From assembly GCA_030448085.1 (NCBI GenBank), contig JAUJNU010000021.1:1-18567 (forward strand): a stretch of DNA of 18,567 bases. The letters are read 5' to 3'. Below the pieces are notes generated by a model. It had not been told where the DNA came from. It saw only the letters and a program-made list of their open reading frames with translations, and did not search any database. This DNA is from Actinomycetota bacterium (GTDB taxonomy: Bacteria; Actinomycetota; UBA4738; CADDZG01; WHSQ01). This document shows, one piece after another, positions 1-6,112 of this stretch (its first letter is position 1; every line of letters begins with the position of its first letter). Made by a program: the position numbers and the translations under genes.

Positions 1-1
1 C

Positions 2-490
2 TCGGAGGCGGTCCCGTGGGCGGTGGCCTCGGTGCTCGTCGTCGTCGTTCTCACCGCGGGAGTTGCCTCGGCTCAGAGGTTGCTGGAGCCGGGGCGATCC
101 GCAACCGGGGGTTGGCTGGGCTTCGTGGCGGGCATCGCCTTGGCGGGCGCCTCCACGTTCCTGGCCCTGCACGAGAGGGTCGTCCCCGCGACGGGGGAGC
201 TGCGGCCCCCTCCGATCGGCTACCTCGTGGCGATAGGGGTGGCCTCCCTCGCCGGAGGGGGGGCCTGGTTCCTCGTCAGCAGGCGGGGAGGTGGGGAGCC
301 CGCTCCGGCCCCCGAGCCACATCCGGTACTCGCCGAGCCCGCTCCCGGGCCCGCTCCGTCTCCCGATGAAGCTCCTGTCACGCGGCCCGAGTTCCGGCTC
401 GTCAGGCTCGCTGCCTTGGCTATGTGGGGCATCTTCGGGGGGGTGACAGCATTCTTAACACTGGAAGGTCTTAAAGTTGGCTTCCTGTAG
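2..490 (+). CDS. Small multi-spanning membrane protein, 5' end outside the window
   Basis: I do not recognise this protein family. The frame is open from base 2 to the TAG at 488-490 with no in-frame stop. A GTG at 23 could be a start, but the hydrophobic segment it would open (ASVLVVVVLTAGVASA) already begins upstream (residues AVPW), so the true start probably lies outside the window. Four hydrophobic stretches are visible: the N-terminal one, GWLGFVAGIALAGASTFLAL, IGYLVAIGVASLAGGGAWFL, and LAALAMWGIFGGVTAFLTL near the C-terminus. A Pro/Ala/Glu-rich linker separates the third from the fourth. It ends 29 bases before the PBP gene on the same strand, so the two may be co-transcribed. A role at the envelope is inferred only from membrane topology and neighbours. 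Confidence 0.6.
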   Translation, partial: SEAVPWAVASVLVVVVLTAGVASAQRLLEPGRSATGGWLGFVAGIALAGASTFLALHERVVPATGELRPPPIGYLVAIGVASLAGGGAWFLVSRRGGGEPAPAPEPHPVLAEPAPGPAPSPDEAPVTRPEFRLVRLAALAMWGIFGGVTAFLTLEGLKVGFL

Positions 491-519
491 GACACCAGTT
501 TCTCTGAGCAAGGAACCCG

Positions 520-2823
520 ATGAGCCGCGCCCAGCCCGCCGTGAAAAAGAAGAAGAGGCCCGCGAAGAGGATCGACCCCCGCACCCGCGGGCAGAAGCTC
601 CTGCTCAGGTTCGGCTGGTTGATCCCGGTCGCCACGCTTCTGGTCGGAGTTGGGATCCTGCTCATCACCTACGCCTTCGCTGCGATCCCGCTCCCGAAGG
701 CGTCGGACAAGCTGGCCTCCTCGGCTGAGGTGTACGACGTCAACGGCAAGTTGATAGGCACCTTCCAGGACGAGGTGCAGAGGTTCCTCATCGACACCGA
801 GGACCTCATGAAGAAGAACCCGTACATCGAGAACGCGATAGTTGCTGCGGAGGATCGCGACTTCTACTCCCACAACGGTGTATCGGTGCGGGGGATCGTC
901 CGCGCCGCCTGGGCCAACATCTCGGGCGGTGAGGTGCAGCAGGGTGGCTCCACGATCACGCAGCAGTACGTCAAGAACGCCGTGCTCGAGGACTCATCGA
1001 GGACCGTCACCAGGAAGGCGCGCGAAGCCGTCCTCGCGATCAAGATGGAGCGCCGTTACTCGAAGAAGCAGATCCTCGGCTTCTACCTCAACACGATCTA
1101 CCTCGGCCGTGGCGCCTACGGGATAGAGGCGGCCGCGCGCGCCTACTTCGACAAGCCCGCGCTCGACCTCACGCTCCCCGAGGCGGCTTACCTCGCTGGG
1201 ATCATCCCGTCTCCCAACTCCTATCAACCCGACGAGGACAAGAAGGCCGCGAAGGATCGCCGGAACCTCGTTCTCGACCTCATGGTCCAAGAGGGCTACA
1301 TCGACCAGAGCGAGGCCGACAAGGCGAAGCGCGGGCCCGTCAAGTTGGCCGACAATTCCGCGGAGTCCCTCACCAAGAAGAAGCAGACCGCCGCGTACTT
1401 CATGGAGTGGATCCGCAAGCAGTACCTCTACTCGGAGTTCAAGGAGAACCTCTACACCGGCGGGTTCAAGATCTACACCTCGCTCGACCTCGACATGCAG
1501 GAGGCCGCCGAGGAAGCCGTTTACGGGACCCTGACGGAGCCGGGCGACCCACCCGCCGCGCTCGTATCCATGACTCCGACCGGTGAGGTGCGGGCCATGG
1601 TCGGAGGCAAGGACGGGGACAACGTGAAGAAAGCGCGCGGTTTCAACTACGCGACGGACACCCCGGGCCGGCAGCCCGGCTCGGCGTTCAAGCCGTTCAC
1701 CCTGCTGGCCGCGATCGAGGAGGGGATCTCCCCCTCGTCGCGCTTTCCGGGTACCAGCCCCATGACGATCCCGGACCCGCTTTGTGCTCAGGGTGCGGAG
1801 CCTTGGGAGGTGGACAACTACGGAGGCTCCTCCTACGGGACGATCGACCTCAACACAGCGACGACGAACTCCGTGAACACCGTGTACGCGCAGCTCGTGT
1901 CGGAAGTGGGGCCCGAGAAGGTGAGGGACCTAGTCGAGGCTTTCGGGTTCGCTCCGAAGTACGGGACCGAGGAGATAGCGGCAGAGTGTGCCCTCTCCCT
2001 GGGTGGAACGGTCCCCGTCACCCCTCTGGAGCTGGCTCGAGCTTACGCAGGGTTCGCGGGGCGGGGGGCCCTCCCGAAGGTGACTCCCGTGCTCTACATC
2101 ACGGACAGTGAAGGCAACTGCTTGAAGGAGTACGTGCTCCGCAAGGGTGACTGTGAGGAAGAGGCCAAGGGGGCTCCGGAGCAGGTCGTCGAGCAGAACT
2201 CCGTGGACGTCCTCACGCAGTCGCTCACCGACGTGGTCGAGTCCGGCACGGCAACGGCTGCTTCCGTAGGCCTCGACGGTCGTCCCATCGCGGGTAAGAC
2301 GGGAACGGGTCAGGAGAACAAGGACGCCTGGTTCGGGGGATACATCAGGCAACTCGCCACGGTCGTTTGGATGGGTTATCCCACCGATAACGGCGTCCAG
2401 CCCCTGATGCACGATTGCCCCGACCCCGAGCTTTGCCGCCCCGTTCACGGACGTGACGTGACGGGTGGGTCGTTCCCGGCCGAGATGTGGGCTGCGTTCA
2501 TGTCGCAGGCCATCACCGTCGATGAGTTCGCGGACGCTATTGCCTTCGCGGTGCCGGTGGACGTCCCGGACGAGGTCCTGAACTCGCCCGCGCCACAGCC
2601 GACGACGTCGCCAACGCCTAAGCCGTCGAAGTCGCCGGAGCCGGAGCCGTCCCCGGAACCGAGCGCGACACCGAAGCCCAGTCCTACGATCAAGCCGTCG
2701 CCCACGCCTAAACCAAGCCCAAGCCCGAGCCCGAATCCCACGCCGACGATCGACCCCAGCCCCACCGGTGGCGGGGGCGGCGGGGGCGGCGGCGAGACTG
2801 GGACCGACGGAGAAGATCCGTAG
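520..2823 (+). CDS. ponA: Class A penicillin-binding protein (bifunctional transglycosylase/transpeptidase)
   Basis: Polymerises lipid II into glycan strands and cross-links the stem peptides, acting outside the membrane. The 767-residue protein has a basic cytoplasmic tail (KKKKRPAKR), one membrane anchor at about 32-54, a GT51 domain and a PBP transpeptidase domain. GT51 marks are EDRDFYSH with catalytic Glu111, GGSTITQQ (142-149) and the RKAREAVLAIKMERRYSK region (165-182). Transpeptidase motifs are SAFK (Ser388, Lys391), SVN (451-453) and KTG (593-595). The last 80 or so residues are a Pro/Ser/Thr/Lys tail followed by a run of nine glycines and an acidic end, probably wall-spanning. The ATG at 520 follows an AAGGAA-type ribosome site. 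PBP followed by GT87 and rpsF matches my recollection of the ponA1 neighbourhood in mycobacteria. No PASTA domain is visible. Confidence 0.95.
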   Translation: MSRAQPAVKKKKRPAKRIDPRTRGQKLLLRFGWLIPVATLLVGVGILLITYAFAAIPLPKASDKLASSAEVYDVNGKLIGTFQDEVQRFLIDTEDLMKKNPYIENAIVAAEDRDFYSHNGVSVRGIVRAAWANISGGEVQQGGSTITQQYVKNAVLEDSSRTVTRKAREAVLAIKMERRYSKKQILGFYLNTIYLGRGAYGIEAAARAYFDKPALDLTLPEAAYLAGIIPSPNSYQPDEDKKAAKDRRNLVLDLMVQEGYIDQSEADKAKRGPVKLADNSAESLTKKKQTAAYFMEWIRKQYLYSEFKENLYTGGFKIYTSLDLDMQEAAEEAVYGTLTEPGDPPAALVSMTPTGEVRAMVGGKDGDNVKKARGFNYATDTPGRQPGSAFKPFTLLAAIEEGISPSSRFPGTSPMTIPDPLCAQGAEPWEVDNYGGSSYGTIDLNTATTNSVNTVYAQLVSEVGPEKVRDLVEAFGFAPKYGTEEIAAECALSLGGTVPVTPLELARAYAGFAGRGALPKVTPVLYITDSEGNCLKEYVLRKGDCEEEAKGAPEQVVEQNSVDVLTQSLTDVVESGTATAASVGLDGRPIAGKTGTGQENKDAWFGGYIRQLATVVWMGYPTDNGVQPLMHDCPDPELCRPVHGRDVTGGSFPAEMWAAFMSQAITVDEFADAIAFAVPVDVPDEVLNSPAPQPTTSPTPKPSKSPEPEPSPEPSATPKPSPTIKPSPTPKPSPSPSPNPTPTIDPSPTGGGGGGGGGETGTDGEDP

Positions 2824-2837
2824 CAGGAGGGGAAGCT

Positions 2838-4088
2838 CAGACCGCATCGAAACGTAGGCGCTCTGTTGGCGCCTCGGTCGTCGTCGGTATCTGCGTCGCC
2901 GCCGTTCTCGGTGGCTATCTCCTGAAGGCGCAGTGCCTGGGCGACTTCAACGCCAAGAGCTATCGCAACCTCTGCTACAACGACATCCAGCCGCTCTACG
3001 CGATCAGGCTGTTCAAGGACGTCGACGGCGCCCAGAAGAAGACGTTCCCATACGTCAACGGGCGCCTCCATGATGGCGAGCTCTCTGATGGGGCCATCGA
3101 GTACCCGGTTCTAACCGGCGTATTCATGTGGGCCACCGGGGCCCTGGCCGTTAGCGCCGATCACTGGCTCAAGGTCTCCGCGTTAGCGCTGGCACCCTTC
3201 GCTCTTCTAGTGGCCTGGCTTCTACATCAGATGTCGGGCCGCCGGGCCCTGCTGTTCGCCGCCGCTCCGGCGCTCGTCCTCTACAGCTTCCACAACTGGG
3301 ACCTGCTGGTCGTAGCGGCGGCCACCGCAGCCATCTGGCTCTGGTGGAAGGGCAGACCGGGCTGGGCCGGGGTCCTGCTCGGAGTGGGGGCCGCCTTCAA
3401 GATGTATCCCCTCTTCTTTCTGGCACCGCTGTTCCTCGAACGTCTGTGGGCGCGTGATGCTCGCGGAGCGTTCCAGGCCGCCGGCGCGGGGGCCGGCACG
3501 TTCCTTCTCGTGAACCTGCCCTTCGCGCTGGTGAACTTCGACGGCTGGATCGCCACTTACACCTTCCACCGCGACCGAGGGCCGAACTATGACAGTATCT
3601 GGGCCCTCGGCTGGCCCGCGTGGTCCCCCGACCGGGTCAACCTCGTGACCGCGGCCTTGACCGGGGTGTTCTTCCTTGCCGTGCTCGCTTACGGGGGCGT
3701 CCGGGCGGAACGGGATGGTCGCTATCCGGTCGTTTCAACTTGCGGGGCGCTCCTTGTGGTGTTCCTTCTGTGGAACAAGGTTCACTCTCCTCAGTACACG
3801 CTCTGGCTGCTGCCTTTCTTCGTACTCCTGCGCGTGCACATCGGATGGTGGATCGCCTACGCGATCGCGGACCTGGCGGCTTACGTCGGCGTCTTCAGGT
3901 TCTTCTACGACTTCGGCGCCGGGGTCTCGAACGGGTGGGCCGAGGACCTCATGATCGGCGGGGTGTGGCTCCGGGCTGCGCTCCTGGGGGCCGGCCTCCT
4001 TCCCGTCTTCCTCTCCGCGCGGTCGGCGCTGGAGGACGAGGAAACCGCTGCCCAGCGTGCCGTTCCGGCCGTCTCGGCAGGTGGCTAG
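2838..4088 (+). CDS. GT87-type (DUF2029) polytopic mannosyltransferase-like protein; start codon unresolved
   Basis: A polytopic GT-C glycosyltransferase-like protein, probably a polyprenyl-phosphate-sugar-dependent enzyme of envelope glycan synthesis (the substrate is inferred). The first ATG in frame is at 3126, but coding sequence is convincing well upstream. The same frame reads a basic segment (KRRR), a membrane helix (ASVVVGICVAAVLGGYLLKA), then LCYNDIQPLYAIRLF and IEYPVLTGVFMW, which are characteristic of this family. A start at 3126 would remove the first helix and the acidic periplasmic loop that normally holds catalytic residues. A good AGGAGG lies at 2825-2830, but no ATG, GTG or TTG occurs in frame between the upstream stop (2709) and 3126. 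The coordinate given is the codon 7 bases after that site, not a proven start. About ten helices follow, with a cytoplasmic tail. It corresponds in position to Rv0051 of M. tuberculosis. A base error or non-standard initiation would explain the missing start. Confidence 0.75.
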   Translation, partial: QTASKRRRSVGASVVVGICVAAVLGGYLLKAQCLGDFNAKSYRNLCYNDIQPLYAIRLFKDVDGAQKKTFPYVNGRLHDGELSDGAIEYPVLTGVFMWATGALAVSADHWLKVSALALAPFALLVAWLLHQMSGRRALLFAAAPALVLYSFHNWDLLVVAAATAAIWLWWKGRPGWAGVLLGVGAAFKMYPLFFLAPLFLERLWARDARGAFQAAGAGAGTFLLVNLPFALVNFDGWIATYTFHRDRGPNYDSIWALGWPAWSPDRVNLVTAALTGVFFLAVLAYGGVRAERDGRYPVVSTCGALLVVFLLWNKVHSPQYTLWLLPFFVLLRVHIGWWIAYAIADLAAYVGVFRFFYDFGAGVSNGWAEDLMIGGVWLRAALLGAGLLPVFLSARSALEDEETAAQRAVPAVSAGG

Positions 4089-4100
4089 CGGCACGAGTGG

Positions 4101-4109
4101 TGCTACAGT
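4101..4109 (+). promoter_or_regulatory. Candidate extended -10 promoter of the rpsF operon
   Basis: TGC-TACAGT is an extended -10 (TGn plus TAnnnT) placed just after the GT87 stop codon. No convincing -35 is visible 16-18 bases upstream. A transcript starting near 4116 would have a leader of about 105 bases before rpsF. Confidence 0.4.
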
Positions 4110-4194
4110 GACCGAGAGCGACCAACGGGCCGCTCATCCCCTGCCCGACCAAGCGGCAACCCCGCGGGAGGGCCTCGAAGTCACGGCGAGAGCC

Positions 4195-4214
4195 GGACGC
4201 GAGTCCATAGGAGG
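4195..4214 (+). promoter_or_regulatory. GNRA hairpin and strong Shine-Dalgarno in the rpsF leader
   Basis: GGAC (4195-4198) and GTCC (4203-4206) pair around a GCGA tetraloop. Three bases later comes AGGAGG (4209-4214), six bases before the TTG start of rpsF. A CC immediately precedes the stem, giving a CCG beside the helix. The S6:S18 protein pair is known to bind a CCG-containing structure in its own mRNA in many bacteria, so autoregulation is possible. The fit to that motif is only suggestive. Confidence 0.3.
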
Positions 4215-4220
4215 CCGATA

Positions 4221-4505
4221 TTGCGTAAGTACGAGGCGCTCGTCATCGTCGATGCGAGCCTCGAAGAGGGCGAGCTTCAGAAGGCCGTCGACCGCTTCTC
4301 GGGCGTGATCACCGACGCCGGCGGCTCGGTTACGAACATCGATCGTTGGGGCGTCCGCAGGTTCGCCTACGAGATCACCCACAAGAACGAGGGCTACTAC
4401 TTCCTCACGAGCTTCACCGTGGGCGAAGAGGCGGTGGCCACACTCGAGCGCACGATCCAGATCTCTGATGAGTACATCCGAGCCAAGATCGTCCGGCCCG
4501 AGTAG
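4221..4505 (+). CDS. rpsF: 30S ribosomal protein S6
   Basis: S6 binds the central domain of 16S rRNA together with S18 on the platform of the small subunit. The 94 residues begin MRKYEALVIVD, the standard S6 opening, and carry WGVRRFAYEITHKNEGYY, the central conserved segment. There is no long acidic C-terminal tail. The start is TTG at 4221, chosen because AGGAGG at 4209-4214 sits six bases upstream and the family N-terminus aligns. It is the first gene of the rpsF-ssb-rpsR-rplI operon, and ssb starts 28 bases after its stop. Confidence 0.95.
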   Translation: MRKYEALVIVDASLEEGELQKAVDRFSGVITDAGGSVTNIDRWGVRRFAYEITHKNEGYYFLTSFTVGEEAVATLERTIQISDEYIRAKIVRPE

Positions 4506-4533
4506 CCGGCGAGAGAGATAAGGAGACCAGCGA

Positions 4534-5076
4534 ATGGCATCCGATAACACCATCACCCTCGTCGGCAACCTCACCGAGGACCCCGAGCTCCGCTTCACCC
4601 CGTCCGGCAGCGCGGTCGCGAACTTCACCGTAGCGGTCAACCGTCGCTTCAAGAGCCAGGACGGCAACTGGGAGGACAAGCTCGACGGGTTCTTCCGCTG
4701 CAACTGCTGGCGCGACATGGCAGAGAACGTGACCGAGAGCCTGCGCAAGGGCATGAGGATCATGGTCGTCGGCCGACTCCAGCAGCGCTCGTGGGAGGAC
4801 GGTGATGGCAACAAGCGCTCCATGGTCGAGATCCAGGTGGATGAGGTAGGCCCGTCCCTCAGGTGGGCGTCGGCCACGGTCCAGAAGTCGGACAGGTCCT
4901 CCGGGGGCCGAGGTGGGTTCAGTGGCGGCGGGGGCGGGGGCGGGGCCGGCGGTAGCGGTGGCTCGTCCGGCGGCGGCGATTGGGGCGCACCTCCCCCCAG
5001 CGGTGGCGGCGGAAGCGATTGGGGCGCACCTGCCTCGATCGGCGGGGCCCCACCCCAAGACGAAGGAGGCTTCTAG
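4534..5076 (+). CDS. ssb: Single-stranded DNA-binding protein
   Basis: Coats single-stranded DNA in replication, repair and recombination, and recruits partners through its C-terminal tip. An N-terminal OB fold (about residues 1-112; NTITLVGNLTEDPELRFTPS, then FFRCNCWRDMAENV and KGMRIMVVGRL) is followed by a flexible Gly/Ser-rich linker with two DWGAP repeats. The ATG at 4534 has AAGGAG eight bases upstream. The 180-residue length is normal. What is odd is the tip: it reads PPQDEGGF rather than an acidic stretch ending in Pro-Phe (typically DDDIPF). It keeps Asp-Glu and the terminal Phe but has Gly-Gly in place of Ile/Leu-Pro. The AGGAGG of the next gene lies in these codons. Its place between rpsF and rpsR is the usual bacterial arrangement. 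Confidence 0.95.
   Translation: MASDNTITLVGNLTEDPELRFTPSGSAVANFTVAVNRRFKSQDGNWEDKLDGFFRCNCWRDMAENVTESLRKGMRIMVVGRLQQRSWEDGDGNKRSMVEIQVDEVGPSLRWASATVQKSDRSSGGRGGFSGGGGGGGAGGSGGSSGGGDWGAPPPSGGGGSDWGAPASIGGAPPQDEGGF
4976..5031 (+). repeat. 17-bp direct repeat inside the ssb linker
   Basis: GCGATTGGGGCGCACCT occurs at 4976-4992 and again at 5015-5031, a 39-base period in frame (13 codons). Each copy encodes an Asp-Trp-Gly-Ala-Pro unit after glycines. It is a recent in-frame duplication in the disordered linker, not a mobile element. Confidence 0.8.
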
Positions 5077-5082
5077 CCACCC

Positions 5083-5361
5083 ATGGCAAGAGACAGAGAT
5101 AGGGACAGGGACAAGCGGTCCTCCAAGGGGGGCCGCGGCGACAAGGACAGGCGCGGGAAGAAGAAGTTCTGTCAATTCTGCGCCGACAAGACGACCTATG
5201 TCGACTACAAGGACATCGCTCTTCTGCGCAAGTACATGAGCGACCGCGGCAAGATCCGCGCCCGTCGCGTCACCGGTAACTGCACACAGCACCAGCGCCT
5301 CGTCGCCACGGCCGTGAAGAATGCCCGTGAGATGGCCCTGCTGCCCTACGTGAGCCGCTAG
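5083..5361 (+). CDS. rpsR: 30S ribosomal protein S18, Cys-containing form
   Basis: S18 pairs with S6 on the small-subunit platform. The 92 residues contain [40 protein letters not shown] and [10 protein letters not shown], all hallmark S18 segments. The CxxC together with Cys and His of GNCTQH suggests the zinc-binding (C+) version. The N-terminus is unusual in composition, with alternating Arg-Asp (RDRDRDRD) and a Lys/Arg/Gly stretch. The ATG at 5083 follows AAGGAGG at 5063-5069 with a long 13-base gap; that Shine-Dalgarno lies inside the last codons of ssb. rplI begins 9 bases after its stop. Confidence 0.95.
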   Translation: MARDRDRDRDKRSSKGGRGDKDRRGKKKFCQFCADKTTYVDYKDIALLRKYMSDRGKIRARRVTGNCTQHQRLVATAVKNAREMALLPYVSR

Positions 5362-5370
5362 GAGTCAGTC

Positions 5371-5829
5371 ATGAAGATCATCTTGTCTTCCGATGTGGAG
5401 CACCTCGGTCGCAAGGGCGACATCGTCCAAGTGGCCGATGGCTACGCGCGTAATTTCCTCGTGCCCAAGGGCCTTGCTATGACCGCCACCCGCGGCTCGC
5501 AGCGGCAGGCGGAGCTCATGAGGAAGGCGCGCGAGGAGGCGGAGGAGAGAGCCAAGGCCGCCGCAGCGGCAAAGGTCGCGCATCTCGCTTCTTCGCCGGT
5601 CTACATCTCGGCTCGAGCGGGTGAGGGTGGCCGGCTCTTCGGCTCCGTCACGAACTCCGACGTAGCGAGGGCCATCGAGGACCAGCTCGAGGAAAAGATC
5701 GAGAGGCGTGACGTGCGGCTCGAGGACCCGATCAGGACCCTCGGTACCCACCAGGTCGAGGTCAAGCTGCACGAGGAAGTCAACGCTCTCGTCACCGTCG
5801 AGGTCATCGCTCACGAGGAAGAGGAGTAG
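5371..5829 (+). CDS. rplI: 50S ribosomal protein L9
   Basis: L9 binds 23S rRNA near the L1 stalk and affects translational fidelity. The 152 residues begin [19 protein letters not shown], then [14 protein letters not shown], the conserved N-terminal rRNA-binding domain. A charged connecting helix (about 45-75, rich in Lys/Arg/Glu/Ala) leads to the C-terminal domain ([15 protein letters not shown]). The length is normal and the ATG at 5371 has TAGGAG just upstream. The protein ends in an acidic EEEE run. It is the last gene of the operon; dnaB follows after 283 bases. Confidence 0.95.
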   Translation: MKIILSSDVEHLGRKGDIVQVADGYARNFLVPKGLAMTATRGSQRQAELMRKAREEAEERAKAAAAAKVAHLASSPVYISARAGEGGRLFGSVTNSDVARAIEDQLEEKIERRDVRLEDPIRTLGTHQVEVKLHEEVNALVTVEVIAHEEEE

Positions 5830-5849
5830 GAGCCGGCTCCGCCGGTCTC
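5830..5849 (+). terminator. Weak hairpin just after rplI
   Basis: CCGGC (5833-5837) and GCCGG (5841-5845) pair across TCC, with a possible extension by a wobble pair and a GAG/CTC flank. There is no T-tract, so this would be an inefficient or attenuating terminator at best. Confidence 0.3.
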
Positions 5850-5915
5850 ATGCTGCTCCGCTCCGCAACACCTCCGAGCACGCCTGGGTGGTTCCGGGCG
5901 TCCGCGTAGCCACCT

Positions 5916-5945
5916 CTCTCCACAGTTCTCCACGCGAAAACCACA
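5916..5945 (+). other. Three phased CCAC motifs in the rplI-dnaB spacer
   Basis: CTCTCCACA (5916-5924), TTCTCCACG (5926-5934) and AAAACCACA (5937-5945) end 10 and 11 bases apart. They differ from the DnaA box TTATCCACA at 2, 2 and 3 positions. The helical phasing suggests a protein-binding array, but degenerate matches to a nine-base motif are common, so function is unproven. Apart from this, the hairpins listed nearby and the dnaB ribosome site, I see nothing else in the 283-base spacer. Confidence 0.25.
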
Positions 5946-5946
5946 G

Positions 5947-5972
5947 GCTTGTTCGTCTTCCGTTCAACAAGC
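5947..5972 (+). repeat. Inverted repeat in the rplI-dnaB spacer
   Basis: GCTTGTT (5947-5953) and AACAAGC (5966-5972) are exact inverted copies around a 12-base loop. It could be an operator or RNA hairpin ahead of dnaB. It lies about 140 bases upstream of the dnaB start and has no T-tract after it. Confidence 0.4.
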
Positions 5973-6112
5973 GGTAGCCCGTAGCGTCTAGGTGCAGTTC
6001 GGAGCTCACAGCTTCGAACGTTCCCTCGTTTATCCGGGTTCCTGTCGCACTCCGTTCGTATCGTGACGGGGGACGACTAGGAAGAAGACGTTTTAGAAGA
6101 GAGGCCCCACCC

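Noticed and set aside
2580..2823. The CCSAG-type repeats as a tandem-repeat or CRISPR-like array.
   Set aside because: They are degenerate Pro/Ser/Thr/Lys codons of the PBP tail without spacers or exact repeat units.
1930..2847. 305-codon reverse-strand frame opposite the PBP.
   Set aside because: Its Arg-rich part is the antisense reading of the Pro/Ser tail and glycine run of the PBP.
5880..6112. Chromosomal replication origin in the rplI-dnaB spacer.
   Set aside because: Only degenerate DnaA-box-like motifs, no AT-rich unwinding region, and dnaA/dnaN are not adjacent.
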